A stretch of 64,000 nucleotides of DNA, from contig JAUSBY010000012.1 in assembly GCA_030651765.1 (NCBI GenBank), forward strand, positions 62,001 through 126,000, given 5' to 3'. The position numbers and the translations under genes were made by a program. Source of the DNA: Coriobacteriia bacterium. Its GTDB lineage: Bacteria > Actinomycetota > Coriobacteriia > Anaerosomatales > Anaerosomataceae. The notes under the pieces were generated by a model. That model was not told where the DNA came from and searched no databases. It saw only the letters and a program-made list of their open reading frames with translations. Shown here piece by piece: positions 34,433 to 43,503 of this stretch; the stretch's first letter is position 1; every line of letters begins with the position of its first letter.

Positions 34433-35227
34433 TCAGCCTCCCAGCGCCTCGTGCGCGGCGGCGACCACCGCGCCGGGCTCCTCGTCAGTCGGCTCCCCTG
34501 TCGGCGCCATCCACATCCAGAACTCGATATTACCCTCGGGACCCGTGATGGGCGACCATCCCAGCCCCCGGACCACCCAGCCAGCCGTACGCACGACAGA
34601 CATAACCGACGTCAGCACGTCTGCGTGCACCGCCGGATCCCGCACCACACCCTTCTTACCGACCCGACCCTTACCAGCCTCGAACTGCGGCTTAACGAGC
34701 GCCAAACACCCTCCGCCGGCGGCGATGAGCGGCAACACCGTGGGCAGCACCTTGCCGAGGCTGATGAACGAGACATCGATCACGGCCAGGCCAAACGGTC
34801 CGCCGAGCGTGGACGGATCGACGCTCCGGATGTTCGTCCGCTCGAGCACCCGCACGCGAGGGTCGGTACGCAGCGACCACGCGAGTTGCCCGTAGCCCAC
34901 ATCCAGCGCGGTCACATGGGAGACGCCGTGCTGCAGCAGGCAGTCGGTGAACCCACCCGTCGACGCGCCGACGTCGAGCGCGGATAGTCCCGACGGGTCG
35001 ATACCGAACCGTTGGAGCGCGCCCTCGAGCTTGTCGCCGCCTCGTGACACGTACCGACGCCCGCCGGCGACCTCGATGACCGCGTCCGGTCGTACCGGAG
35101 CTCCGGCCTTGGTCACCACGACACCGTCCACCGTCACGTGTCCGGCGAGCACGGCAGCGCGGGCGGCCTCCCGGGAGACCGCAAGGCCGCGGCTAGCGAT
35201 CTCGACGTCTATCCGGCGTCCGGCCAT
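34433..35227 (-). CDS. tlyA: TlyA family rRNA (cytidine-2'-O)-methyltransferase
   Basis: Methyltransferase of the haemolysin-A/TlyA family, known to modify 16S and 23S rRNA riboses and affect capreomycin sensitivity in mycobacteria; 264 aa. The N-terminal S4 RNA-binding domain (about 1-60; IDVEIASRGLAVSREAARAAV) precedes the FtsJ-like SAM domain with ALDVGASTGGFTDCLLQHG and a Lys in ALVKPQFEAGK. The ATG at MAGRRID is chosen by homology; an in-frame GTG 8 codons upstream has no better signal. The 5' end overlaps dxs by 35 bp. Confidence 0.94.
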   Translation of the reverse strand: MAGRRIDVEIASRGLAVSREAARAAVLAGHVTVDGVVVTKAGAPVRPDAVIEVAGGRRYVSRGGDKLEGALQRFGIDPSGLSALDVGASTGGFTDCLLQHGVSHVTALDVGYGQLAWSLRTDPRVRVLERTNIRSVDPSTLGGPFGLAVIDVSFISLGKVLPTVLPLIAAGGGCLALVKPQFEAGKGRVGKKGVVRDPAVHADVLTSVMSVVRTAGWVVRGLGWSPITGPEGNIEFWMWMAPTGEPTDEEPGAVVAAAHEALGG

Positions 35228-37133
35228 GGCTCCGCATGTCGTCGGTATCACGGATGTCGAGCATGCGGCCGAGTACGGCGGACCGTACGGTGTCGGGCGT
35301 CAGCCCCGCCTCGGCAAGCAGCTGATCGGTGCTCCCGTGCGTGATGAAGCAGTCAGGTATCGCCAGTCGCAGGACCGGCACCGTTGCGCCGAGATCGGCG
35401 AGTGCCTCGAGGACGCCCGCGCCGAAGCCCCCGACGCCGCTGTTCTCTTCGATCGTGACGACGAGCCGGCGCTCGGCCGCAAGGCTCACCGCCTCGAGAT
35501 CCATCGGCTTGACCCAGCGCATGTTCACCACGCCGGCGTCCACGCCGTCGGCGGCGAGCAGCGCAGCGGCATCCTCGGCAACGCCCACCATACGGCCCAC
35601 CGCAAGGATCGAGACATCCGAACCATGGCGCCGGACCTCGGCGCGACCGGCCTCGAGGATCTCGGGCTCGGCCGGGAGCGCGACACCGCGACCCGTGCCG
35701 CGCGGGTAACGGATAGCCACGGGGCCATCGGCGTGCAGCGCGGTGTGGAGCATGTTCACGAGTTCGGCCTCGTCGGCGGGCGCCATGATCATCAGGTTCG
35801 GCACCGCGCGCAGGAACGACAGGTCGAACACCCCGTGGTGCGTCGGGCCGTCCTCTCCCACAAGACCGGCGCGGTCGATGCAGAAGACTATGTGGAGGTT
35901 CTGGAGTGCCGCGTCCATGATGACCTGGTCGTACGCACGCTGCATGAACGTCGAGTAGATCGCGACGACGGGGAGGCGTCCCCCGTGGGCGAGACCCGCC
36001 GCCAGTCCGACGGCGTGCTGTTCGGCGATACCGACATCGTAGAACCGGTCGCCGAAGCGCTCCGCGAAGTACGAGAGTCCGGTACCCGCCGGCATGGCCG
36101 CCGTGATGGCCACGATGCGCTCGTCCGTCTCGGCTTCGGCCACGAGCGCCCGGCCGAACGTCTCGGTGTAGCTGAGTGTCCCTTCGGCCGAGCCGTTCAC
36201 CTTCCCGGTCTCGACCGAGAAGGGGCTGATGCCGTGAAACGCGTCTGGCCGGCTCTCGGCGTAGCTGTATCCCATACCCTTACGGGTCACCGCGTGGATG
36301 ATCACCGGCCCGTCGGCGCTCGCGGCCCACGTGACCGCGTTCTGCACCTGCGCGACATCGTGACCGTCGATAGGACCGACATACTGGATGCCGAGTTCCT
36401 CGAACAGCATGCCCGGCACGAGCAGCTGCTTGACCGACTCCTTTGCCGCCTCACCCGCCGCGACCATCGCCGCACCGATCTTCGTCCGCGCGAGCACGGA
36501 CTCCACGTCGTCGCGAAGCCGACGGTACCGCCGGTCGAGTCGAACGCGCGCCAGATAGCTCGAGAGCGCGCCCACGTTGGGCGCGATGGACATCTCGTTG
36601 TCGTTGAGCACGATGATCAACCGGGTGCCGAGATGACCCGCATGGTTGAGCGCCTCGAAGGCCATCCCTCCCGTCAGCGACCCGTCACCGATGACCGCCA
36701 CGACGTTCTCGTCACCACCGCGAAGGTCCCTCGCCACGGCGAGACCAAGCGCGACGGAGATCGAGTTGCTCGCATGGCCAGCATCGTGGACATCGTAGGG
36801 GCTCTCGGAACGCTTCGGGAAGCCGCAAACACCGCCATACGTGCGCAACGTACCAAACCGCTCGCGACGACCGGTGACCAGCTTGTGAACGTACGCCTGG
36901 TGGCCGACATCCCACACGATACTGTCCGTCGGACAGTCGAGGGCACGATGCAGGCCGAGTGTGAGTTCGACGACCCCGAGGTTGGGAGCGAGATGGCCTC
37001 CGGTCTGGGCCACGGTGGCGACGAGCGTCTCGCGGATCTCCGCCGCAAGCTGCGCGAGTTCGGCGGCGTCGAGCGCTTTGAGGTCGCCCGGCGCGGCTAT
37101 CGAATCGAGGATGCGTATCTCACTCAACGGCAA
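35193..37133 (-). CDS. dxs: 1-deoxy-D-xylulose-5-phosphate synthase
   Basis: First enzyme of the MEP isoprenoid pathway, thiamine-diphosphate dependent; about 646 aa. Motifs: GGHLAPNLGVVELTLGLH, GDGSLTGGMAFEALNHAG with ND nearby (ThDP/Mg site), YVGPIDGHD, IAEQHAVGLAAGLA, and a C-terminal transketolase domain. The start is a TTG with AGGGAG about 7 nt upstream. A TTG two codons later would also work, and the open frame further upstream lacks homology. No ispA or folD lies beside it. Confidence 0.95.
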   Translation of the reverse strand: MPLSEIRILDSIAAPGDLKALDAAELAQLAAEIRETLVATVAQTGGHLAPNLGVVELTLGLHRALDCPTDSIVWDVGHQAYVHKLVTGRRERFGTLRTYGGVCGFPKRSESPYDVHDAGHASNSISVALGLAVARDLRGGDENVVAVIGDGSLTGGMAFEALNHAGHLGTRLIIVLNDNEMSIAPNVGALSSYLARVRLDRRYRRLRDDVESVLARTKIGAAMVAAGEAAKESVKQLLVPGMLFEELGIQYVGPIDGHDVAQVQNAVTWAASADGPVIIHAVTRKGMGYSYAESRPDAFHGISPFSVETGKVNGSAEGTLSYTETFGRALVAEAETDERIVAITAAMPAGTGLSYFAERFGDRFYDVGIAEQHAVGLAAGLAHGGRLPVVAIYSTFMQRAYDQVIMDAALQNLHIVFCIDRAGLVGEDGPTHHGVFDLSFLRAVPNLMIMAPADEAELVNMLHTALHADGPVAIRYPRGTGRGVALPAEPEILEAGRAEVRRHGSDVSILAVGRMVGVAEDAAALLAADGVDAGVVNMRWVKPMDLEAVSLAAERRLVVTIEENSGVGGFGAGVLEALADLGATVPVLRLAIPDCFITHGSTDQLLAEAGLTPDTVRSAVLGRMLDIRDTDDMRSHGRTPDRRRDR

Positions 37134-37244
37134 CGGCACACTCCCTGGCGCAACGCCGCATGCTCGTGCGGCTCCGAGTCTGAATCGTATCACGCAGCCC
37201 CGGGCGGGCGCGGCGCACGGTAACCTGGCCGTTACAACGCCCGA

Positions 37245-37622
37245 TCAGTCCTCGTCGCGCCCGACAGACGGCTCGTCGATCTCCACGTCGTCTGCATCCG
37301 AGCCATCCTCATCGACGCGATCATCGAGATCGACGCCGGGGGCGTCAGGCTCCTCGCCCGCACCGTTCTCGGCGATCTGCTCCCCGGCAGCGTCCGTCTT
37401 CCCTACCGTGTCTGCTCCCTGCGGAGCATCGGACACTGAGACCGTGACCCGCGCATCGAGATCGGTATGGTCCACGAGCTCCGTGCAGATGTTGGCAAGC
37501 CGCACGCCCTCCTCAAGCAGGTCAAGACTCCGCTCGAGGGATGTGTCCTTCTTCCGGACCTCGGACGCTATCTCCTCGAGCCGGACCTTCGCCTGCTCGA
37601 ACGTGAACTTCTCGTCGGCCAT
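37245..37622 (-). CDS. xseB: Exodeoxyribonuclease VII small subunit with acidic C-terminal extension
   Basis: 125 aa. Residues 1-60 (KFTFEQAKVRLEEIASEVRK, SLERSLDLLEEGVRLANIC) match the XseB helical hairpin, which in the known enzyme associates with the XseA catalytic subunit. The remaining half is a strongly acidic, probably disordered tail (Asp/Glu-rich, EDGSDADDVEIDE), not part of the family. No xseA lies alongside, although it normally sits immediately upstream. Confidence 0.85.
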   Translation of the reverse strand: MADEKFTFEQAKVRLEEIASEVRKKDTSLERSLDLLEEGVRLANICTELVDHTDLDARVTVSVSDAPQGADTVGKTDAAGEQIAENGAGEEPDAPGVDLDDRVDEDGSDADDVEIDEPSVGRDED

Positions 37623-37628
37623 CGCTCG

Positions 37629-38108
37629 TCAGGCCCCTTCCTTCTCGTCTGCGGCCGGGTCGACCGGATCCGCCGCGTCTTCCGGCGCAACGGGGGCATC
37701 CTCCTGCGCGGCGTGCACCTCGGCTATCTTGCCGAGCACGCCGTTCACGAACTTCGAGGAGTCATCGCCCCCGTAGACCTTGGCCATCTCGACCGCTTCG
37801 TTGATCGCGACCGACGCGGGCACATCGTCCTCGAAGAGGATCTCGTAGACAGCCAGACGCAGGATATTGCGGTCCACGAACGGCATGCGCATGAGCGACC
37901 AGTGCTGCGAGGTCGCCTCTATCTCGGCATCCACCGCCGCCTGATGGGCCTCCGTGCCGAGCGCGAGTGCGCGACAGTACTCGGACGGCTCGCCATCCTC
38001 GGCACTGTATGTGCCCGCTCCGAGGATCTCAGCGACCGTCTCCTCGGTGATCTCACGCTGGTAGAGGATCTGAAGGGCCTGTCTCCGGGCCCGTGTGCGC
38101 TCAAGCAT
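37629..38108 (-). CDS. nusB: Transcription antitermination factor NusB
   Basis: All-helical RNA-binding protein of the NusB-S10 rRNA antitermination complex; 159 aa. RTRARRQALQILYQREIT at the N-terminus, then MPFVDRNILRLAVYEILF and VAINEAVEMAKVYGGDDSSKFVNGVLGKI. A short Asp/Ala-rich tail follows. It is in the Bacillus-like asp23-nusB-xseB order. Confidence 0.95.
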   Translation of the reverse strand: MLERTRARRQALQILYQREITEETVAEILGAGTYSAEDGEPSEYCRALALGTEAHQAAVDAEIEATSQHWSLMRMPFVDRNILRLAVYEILFEDDVPASVAINEAVEMAKVYGGDDSSKFVNGVLGKIAEVHAAQEDAPVAPEDAADPVDPAADEKEGA

Positions 38109-38135
38109 CGCCGTGTGCGCCGATCGCCGAGTCCA

Positions 38136-38483
38136 TCACTGTTCGGGGAATACCACGCCGTCGACGAAGACGTCGACAGATGCGATGGACTGGCCGGTGT
38201 GGGTCAGCAGCGCGTCGATCACGGCACGCTGGACGTCACGGGCGACCTCGCGAAGCGGGCGACCGTAGGAAGCCTGGATACGCACCGTCGCCACGAGCGA
38301 GCCTTCTCCGCCGACCTCCACGCACACGCCGCGCGTCGAGCCCTTCTGTACGAGTCCGGCAAGCCCCCCAGGACCGCACGAGACCTCAGCCACGCCATCG
38401 ACTCCCTGGGCCGCAACGGTCGCAATGGTCTCGAGAACGCCCGGGGCGATCCCTATGCCATCAAGTGTGATCTCCTCAGACAT
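38136..38483 (-). CDS. Asp23/Gls24 family envelope stress protein
   Basis: 115 aa, family homologous to Bacillus YqhY. Seen: ITLDGIGIAPGVLETIATVAAQGVDGVAEVSC and the C-terminal VATVRIQASYGRPLREVARDVQRAV. YqhY is linked to acetyl-CoA carboxylase control in Bacillus, and this gene likewise directly follows accC. The ATG with GAGGAGG upstream overlaps the accC stop by 8 bp. The frame is open far upstream, but that is inside accC. Confidence 0.9.
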   Translation of the reverse strand: MSEEITLDGIGIAPGVLETIATVAAQGVDGVAEVSCGPGGLAGLVQKGSTRGVCVEVGGEGSLVATVRIQASYGRPLREVARDVQRAVIDALLTHTGQSIASVDVFVDGVVFPEQ

Positions 38484-39885
38484 CCGGTTCCTCCTCACCC
38501 ACGCGCCCTCCGCTGTGGAACGCAGCGAAATCGCCGGGGTCGACATGGCACTCGACGTAGTCAGTATAGACCTCGCCGCGCGCGAAGTGCTCCTCCTCCA
38601 CCACGAACTGGTGGAATGGGATGGTGGTCGGGACACCGAGGATGATGAACTCGTCGAGTGCGCGACGCGCCCTGGCGACCGCCTCGGCACGGGTTTCGCC
38701 CCAGACGATGAGCTTCGCGAGCAATGAGTCGTAGTGCTGGGGGACCACGTACCCGCTGTACAGGTGGCTGTCCACACGGACGCCAAACCCGCCGGGCGGG
38801 TTGAACACCTCGATGCGGCCGGGATGCGGCCTGAACCCATGGAACGGATCCTCCGCGTTGATACGGAACTCGATCGCATGACCGCGGAGTTCCACCATAT
38901 CCTGGCTCGCATGCTTCATCGGCATGCCGCCGGCTATCCGGATCTGCTCCTTGATGATGTCCACACCGGTGATCTGCTCGGTCACCGGATGCTCCACCTG
39001 CACGCGCGTGTTCATCTCCATGAAGTAGAAGCGGCCATCCGTGTCGAGCAGGAACTCGACGGTTCCGGCGTTGACGTAGTCCACCGCCCTCACGGCCGTG
39101 AGCGCTGCGACGCCGATCGCCTCCCGCAGCTCGGGCGTGAGCGCGGGGCTCGGCGCCTCCTCGATCAGCTTCTGATGGCGGCGCTGGACCGAACAGTCGC
39201 GCTCGAACAGATGGACGGCATTGCCGTGGGTGTCTGCGAGCACCTGGATCTCGATGTGGCGTGGCCGGGCCAGGTACTTCTCGATGTAGACGGTATCGTT
39301 GCCGAAGGCGGCGGCCGCCTCGGTCTTGGCGGCCGTGAAGTTGCGGCCCAGCTCGCTCTCGTCGGCCGCGACCCGCATGCCCTTGCCGCCGCCACCGGCC
39401 GCTGCCTTGATGAGCACCGGAAAGCCGACCTCCCGGGCGAACAAGAGTGCCTCCGCCTCGTCGGCTACAGGACCGTCGCTGCCCGGCACGCACGGCACAC
39501 CGGCCGCTATCATCGTGGTGCGCGCGACCGCCTTGTCCCCCATGCGCTCGATGGCGTCCGCCGAGGGACCGATGAAGACGAGGCCGGAGTCCACACACGC
39601 GCGGGCGAACGCCGCATTCTCGGCAAGGAAACCGTAACCGGGGTGGATCGCGTCGGCGCCGCTCACCAGCGCGGCGGAGATGACGTTGGGCATATTGAGG
39701 TAGCTCGCGGCCGAGGACGCCGGGCCGACGCAGATGGCCTCGTCGGCCATTCGGGCGTGGAGCGAGTCGCGATCCGCTTCCGAGTAGATGGCGACCGAAG
39801 AGACGCCCATCTCCTTACAGGCACGAACGACTCTGAGCGCGATCTCTCCGCGGTTGGCGATCAGTACTTTGCGAAGCGGCGCCAC
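38476..39885 (-). CDS. accC: Biotin carboxylase AccC
   Basis: ATP-dependent carboxylation of the biotin carrier; 469 aa. N-terminal RKVLIANRGEIALRVVRACKE, GYGFLAENAAFARAC, the ATP-grasp glycine loop KAAAGGGGKGMRVA, and FMEMNTRVQVEHPVTEQITGVD with the catalytic Glu/Arg. The start is the GTG 1 bp after the upstream stop; no ATG lies near it. Its partner carrier is the C-terminal domain of the adjacent fusion gene. No accA/accD are in the window. Confidence 0.95.
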   Translation of the reverse strand: MAPLRKVLIANRGEIALRVVRACKEMGVSSVAIYSEADRDSLHARMADEAICVGPASSAASYLNMPNVISAALVSGADAIHPGYGFLAENAAFARACVDSGLVFIGPSADAIERMGDKAVARTTMIAAGVPCVPGSDGPVADEAEALLFAREVGFPVLIKAAAGGGGKGMRVAADESELGRNFTAAKTEAAAAFGNDTVYIEKYLARPRHIEIQVLADTHGNAVHLFERDCSVQRRHQKLIEEAPSPALTPELREAIGVAALTAVRAVDYVNAGTVEFLLDTDGRFYFMEMNTRVQVEHPVTEQITGVDIIKEQIRIAGGMPMKHASQDMVELRGHAIEFRINAEDPFHGFRPHPGRIEVFNPPGGFGVRVDSHLYSGYVVPQHYDSLLAKLIVWGETRAEAVARARRALDEFIILGVPTTIPFHQFVVEEEHFARGEVYTDYVECHVDPGDFAAFHSGGRVGEEEPDV

Positions 39886-39886
39886 C

Positions 39887-41758
39887 CTAGAGCACCGGTT
39901 CGTAGTAGAACAGCACCGTGCCGTACTCGACGGCGCTTGCATCGGTCACGGCGATCTCCTTGATCACGCCCGCCTCCTCGGCGGCGATCTCGTTCATGAG
40001 CTTCATCGCCTCGAGGATGCACAGCGTCTGACCCTCGGCCACCGTATCTCCGACCGCGACGAACGAATCGGCGCTCGGTGACGGAGCCGAGTAGAACGTG
40101 CCGACCATCGGAGCGACGACCGCCTTCCAGGTCGCCGGACGGCCCGGCGACGACGCGTCCGTCACCTGGGGCGACTCGGGCGACAGGGGCATCGCCGTGG
40201 GCTGAGCAGCCGGTGCGTGGCCGCCGTGGTGATGCTCGACGGCGCCTGACGCTCCGCCTCGACGAACGACGATACGCGTGTCGCCTTCCTCAACGATCAC
40301 CTCGGTCACATCCGAGTCCTCGACAAGCCTGACAAGCTCGGCTATCTGGTTGACGTTCACCTCGTCGCCCTCCCTCATCGTTTCGATCTCGGCGGCCATC
40401 ATGAAGACAGAGCCTTCGACGCCGGTGCGGTGCCGCTCAAGGTATTCACGTGCCTCGTTCGGGAACAGGGCGTACATGAGTACGTCTTCCTCGCTGTTGG
40501 CGAGATCACCGATCTCGGCAGCGACTTCGTCGTAGGTAGTCGTGATCAGCGATCCGGGGCGCACGTCTGCGGCCAGGGGGACCTCGCCGCCGAGGATCTT
40601 CTCGACGATATCCTCGTCGAGCGGACCAGGCGCCTTGCCGTACAGACCCCGCAGGTAGTCCTTCATCTCGGCGGGGACCATGGCCCATCGCTTTCCCGTA
40701 AGGACGTTGATGACGGCCTGCGTACCGACGATCTGCGACATCGGCGTGACGAGCGGCGGATAGCCGACCTCGGCGCGCACCTTGGGGATCTCGGCGAGCA
40801 CGTCAGGCAGCCGCGCGCTCGCGTTTTGCAGCTCCAGCTGGCTGATGAGGTTGCTCATCATACCGCCCGGCACCTGGTGGCTGAAGACCTCCATGTGCAG
40901 CAGCGACGTAACGCCACGCTTGAGCTGTTTGCTCTCGCGGATCTTCTCCCAGTACTCGGCGATCTCGAAGAGTTTATCGAGGTCCAGACCACTGTCGTAC
41001 GGCGACTCCTTGAGCGCCGCGACGATCATCTCGACGGCCGGTTGGCTGTTGCCGAATGCCAGAGCCACCACTGCGGTGTCGATGATCTCAGCGCCCGCCT
41101 CGGCGGCCTTGAGGTAGTTCATCGGCGCCATACCGCCGATGTAGTGACAGTGCACGTGGACCGGCAGACCGATCTCATCGACGAGCGCGGCCACCATCTT
41201 CTCGGTACGGAACGGCGTGAGCATACCCGCCATATCCTTGATGCAGATCGTGTCCGCGCCGAGTTCTTTGAGCTGCTGCGCGTAGGACAGGTAGCTGTCG
41301 AGCGTATGGACCGGGCTGACGGTGTAGGAGATGGCGCCTTCAAAATGGCCGCCACACTCCTTGACCGCACGGGCCGCCGGCTCGACGTTGCGGATGTCGT
41401 TCAGGGCGTCGAAGACACGGAAGACGTCGACGCCATTGCGGTGCGAGGCGTGGACGAACCGGCGCACGATGTCGTCACTGTAGTGCCGGTAGCCAACGAG
41501 GTTCTGACCCCGCAGGAGCATCTGCAGGGGAGTCTTAGGGCAGTGCTGCTTGATGATGCGAAGGCGGTCCCACGGGTTCTCGTCGAGGAACCGCAGCGCG
41601 GCATCGAACGTGGCGCCACCCCAGACCTCGAGCGACCAGTAACCCACCGAGTCCGTCAGCGGCAGGATCGGCAACATGTCCGCAAGCTGCATGCGGGTCG
41701 CCCACAGAGACTGGTGAGCGTCGCGCAGCGTCGTATCAGTAATCTTGACCGGTCGCAT
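39887..41758 (-). CDS. Carboxyltransferase (OadA/PycB-type) fused to AccB-type biotin carboxyl carrier
   Basis: 623 aa. The N-terminal TIM-barrel carboxyltransferase (about 1-290) has ITDTTLRDAHQSLWATRM and the metal site PVHVHCHYIGG. A conserved PYC/OADA domain (about 300-475) follows. The C-terminus (about 478-623) is a complete AccB-like carrier: QIAELVRLVEDSDVTEVIV, a His/Pro-rich linker, then the biotinyl domain with APMVGTFYSAPSP and EAMKLMNEI (biotin on Lys586). The thumb-bearing AccB form differs from the usual OadA/PycB tail. With AccC it would form a pyruvate-carboxylase-like enzyme or share the carrier with acetyl-CoA carboxylase. ATG set by AAGGA at 7 nt. Confidence 0.88.
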   Translation of the reverse strand: MRPVKITDTTLRDAHQSLWATRMQLADMLPILPLTDSVGYWSLEVWGGATFDAALRFLDENPWDRLRIIKQHCPKTPLQMLLRGQNLVGYRHYSDDIVRRFVHASHRNGVDVFRVFDALNDIRNVEPAARAVKECGGHFEGAISYTVSPVHTLDSYLSYAQQLKELGADTICIKDMAGMLTPFRTEKMVAALVDEIGLPVHVHCHYIGGMAPMNYLKAAEAGAEIIDTAVVALAFGNSQPAVEMIVAALKESPYDSGLDLDKLFEIAEYWEKIRESKQLKRGVTSLLHMEVFSHQVPGGMMSNLISQLELQNASARLPDVLAEIPKVRAEVGYPPLVTPMSQIVGTQAVINVLTGKRWAMVPAEMKDYLRGLYGKAPGPLDEDIVEKILGGEVPLAADVRPGSLITTTYDEVAAEIGDLANSEEDVLMYALFPNEAREYLERHRTGVEGSVFMMAAEIETMREGDEVNVNQIAELVRLVEDSDVTEVIVEEGDTRIVVRRGGASGAVEHHHGGHAPAAQPTAMPLSPESPQVTDASSPGRPATWKAVVAPMVGTFYSAPSPSADSFVAVGDTVAEGQTLCILEAMKLMNEIAAEEAGVIKEIAVTDASAVEYGTVLFYYEPVL

Positions 41759-41841
41759 CGCACCATCCTTGCGTACGGGTAGCCGTGAACCCTCCGGCCG
41801 AGCGTTCACCCAGGGAGGCGGTCGCAACAGTATAGCGGAGG

Positions 41842-42402
41842 CTAGACGCGGGTGATATAGGAGCCGTCACGCGTATCGATCTTCAGCGTGTCACCGGTCT
41901 CCACGAACATCGGTACCTGGACGATCGCGCCCGTCTCAAGCGTTGCCGGCTTGGTTCCGCCCTGGACCGTGTCGCCTTTGAAGCCCGGGTCGGTCTCGGT
42001 CACCGCGAGTTCGACGAACATCGGCGGCTCGACACCGATCATCTCTCCGGCGGCGTAGACCACCTGCACCTCATCGGTCTCCTTGAGCCACTTGGCGCCG
42101 TCTCCCATGAAGTCGGCGCTGATCTCGGACTGCTCGTAGCTCCCGGTGTCCATGAAGTAAAACGCCGAGCTGTCCGAGTAGAGGAACTGCAGACGCTTGG
42201 TCTCCACGCGGACATCCTCGACCTTCTCGCCGGCACGGAACGTGATGTCGACGACCCGCCCCGTCTTGAGCTCCTTGAGCTTGGTGCGCACGAACGCGCC
42301 GCCCTTACCCGGCTTGACGTGCTGGAAATCGACGATCAGCCACAGCTTGTCGTTGTAGCTGATGCACATGCCGGTCTTGAACTGGTTGGTGGAGACAGCC
42401 AT
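41842..42402 (-). CDS. efp: Elongation factor P
   Basis: Relieves ribosome stalling at polyproline; 186 aa. Three beta-barrel domains; the tip loop reads HVKPGKGGAF, carrying the lysine that is modified in several bacteria. DGSYITRV ends the protein as in homologues. An EF-P is relevant here because several window proteins are Pro-rich (the DUF4388, Roadblock and membrane proteins of the pilus locus). No epmA/epmB or ymfI-type modification gene is seen here. Confidence 0.96.
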   Translation of the reverse strand: MAVSTNQFKTGMCISYNDKLWLIVDFQHVKPGKGGAFVRTKLKELKTGRVVDITFRAGEKVEDVRVETKRLQFLYSDSSAFYFMDTGSYEQSEISADFMGDGAKWLKETDEVQVVYAAGEMIGVEPPMFVELAVTETDPGFKGDTVQGGTKPATLETGAIVQVPMFVETGDTLKIDTRDGSYITRV

Positions 42403-42414
42403 CGGTCGACCTTC

Positions 42415-43503
42415 CTAGATCAGGGTGAGTTCCTTTGGCGCGGTGGTCAGGATCCGACACCCGGCCTGCTCGACCACCACAAGGTCTTCGATTCTAACAC
42501 CCGCGAAGCCGGGCACGTAGACCCCGGGCTCGACCGTGATGACGTTGCCCGGCCTGAGCGACTGCGTACTGCGCGGCCCGACGGTGGGCAGTTCGTGGAC
42601 GTCGAGTCCGACGCCGTGACCCAGGCCGTGCGTGAACAGTTCGCCGAGATCATGCGCGGCCAGCACGTCGCGGGCTGCCCGATCGACGTCGACACACGGC
42701 ATCCCCGCTCGCACGGCGGTAAGCCCCGCCTCGTTGGCCGCGAGAACCGCCGCGTAGAGGCGCTGCTGCTCCCCGGAGACGCGCCCCACCCCCACGGTAC
42801 GCGTCATGTCCGAACAGTACCCGCCGACACGTGCGCCGAAGTCGAGCACCACGAGATCACCCGACTCGATCTGCCGCGCGCCCGGGATCGAGTGCGGGCG
42901 GGCGCCATTGGGCCCGGACGCGACGATGGGCTCGAACGGCATCCCTTCCGAGCCGCTCCGGCGCATGAAGAACTCGAGTTCGAGGGCGACCTCGGCCTCG
43001 GTCACGCCGGGTGCGATCGTGCCGCAGATGTGCTCGAAGGCGCGATCAGCGATCGCCGCTGCCGCCGCGATGCGCTCGATCTCCTCCGGCTCTTTCATGT
43101 GCCGTAGATCCTCTATGTGGTGATCGACGACGCGCACGGCGCCGCTGAACTGCTCGGACAGGAACGTGAACCTCCCGTAGGGCACCGACGACTCGAGCAT
43201 GAACGACTCGACCCCGTCGGCCTGCAGATCCTCACACAACTCCACGTAGAGGTTCTCGCGCTGGACCCGGACCTCCCACGACGTGCCCTCGGCTGCGGCA
43301 CTAGCAGCCTCGGCGTATCTGTTGTCCGTGTAGAAGCGCGCGTAGTCGTCGGTGACCACGCACGCGGCATTGATGCCGCTATCTATCACGCCGTCGAACC
43401 CGGTGAGGTACAGCACGTTCGATCTGACCGCGACGACGATGGCCGACTCACTATCGAGCGCAAGCTGCTTTCTCAGGGCGAACAGGCGGGCGGCGGTGTT
43501 CAT
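42415..43503 (-). CDS. Xaa-Pro aminopeptidase/dipeptidase (M24B family)
   Basis: Cytoplasmic metallopeptidase removing N-terminal residues before proline; 362 aa. An N-terminal creatinase-like domain (about 1-125) precedes the pita-bread catalytic domain with metal ligands in LDFGARVGGYCSDMTRT (two Asp), THGLGHGVGLDVHELP (His), ITVEPGVYVPG (Glu) and GVRIED (Glu). It is coupled to aroQ (ATGA) and followed by efp, the same order as Bacillus aroQ-yqhT-efp. Confidence 0.92.
   Translation of the reverse strand: MNTAARLFALRKQLALDSESAIVVAVRSNVLYLTGFDGVIDSGINAACVVTDDYARFYTDNRYAEAASAAAEGTSWEVRVQRENLYVELCEDLQADGVESFMLESSVPYGRFTFLSEQFSGAVRVVDHHIEDLRHMKEPEEIERIAAAAAIADRAFEHICGTIAPGVTEAEVALELEFFMRRSGSEGMPFEPIVASGPNGARPHSIPGARQIESGDLVVLDFGARVGGYCSDMTRTVGVGRVSGEQQRLYAAVLAANEAGLTAVRAGMPCVDVDRAARDVLAAHDLGELFTHGLGHGVGLDVHELPTVGPRSTQSLRPGNVITVEPGVYVPGFAGVRIEDLVVVEQAGCRILTTAPKELTLI

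Noticed and set aside
35228-35251. Earlier GTG start for tlyA
   Set aside because: The extra eight codons match no S4-domain homologue start and deepen the overlap with dxs without a better ribosome-binding site.
34947-37223. A 758-codon open frame on the plus strand antisense to dxs and tlyA
   Set aside because: It is the complement of well-supported genes. Long antisense frames are expected at this GC content. Its translation is rich in Arg/His/Asp with no domain or ribosome-binding site.
38484-38912. Upstream extension of the Asp23 reading frame
   Set aside because: It lies entirely within accC in another frame, and the Asp23 protein starts at the ATG with GAGGAGG at 38483.
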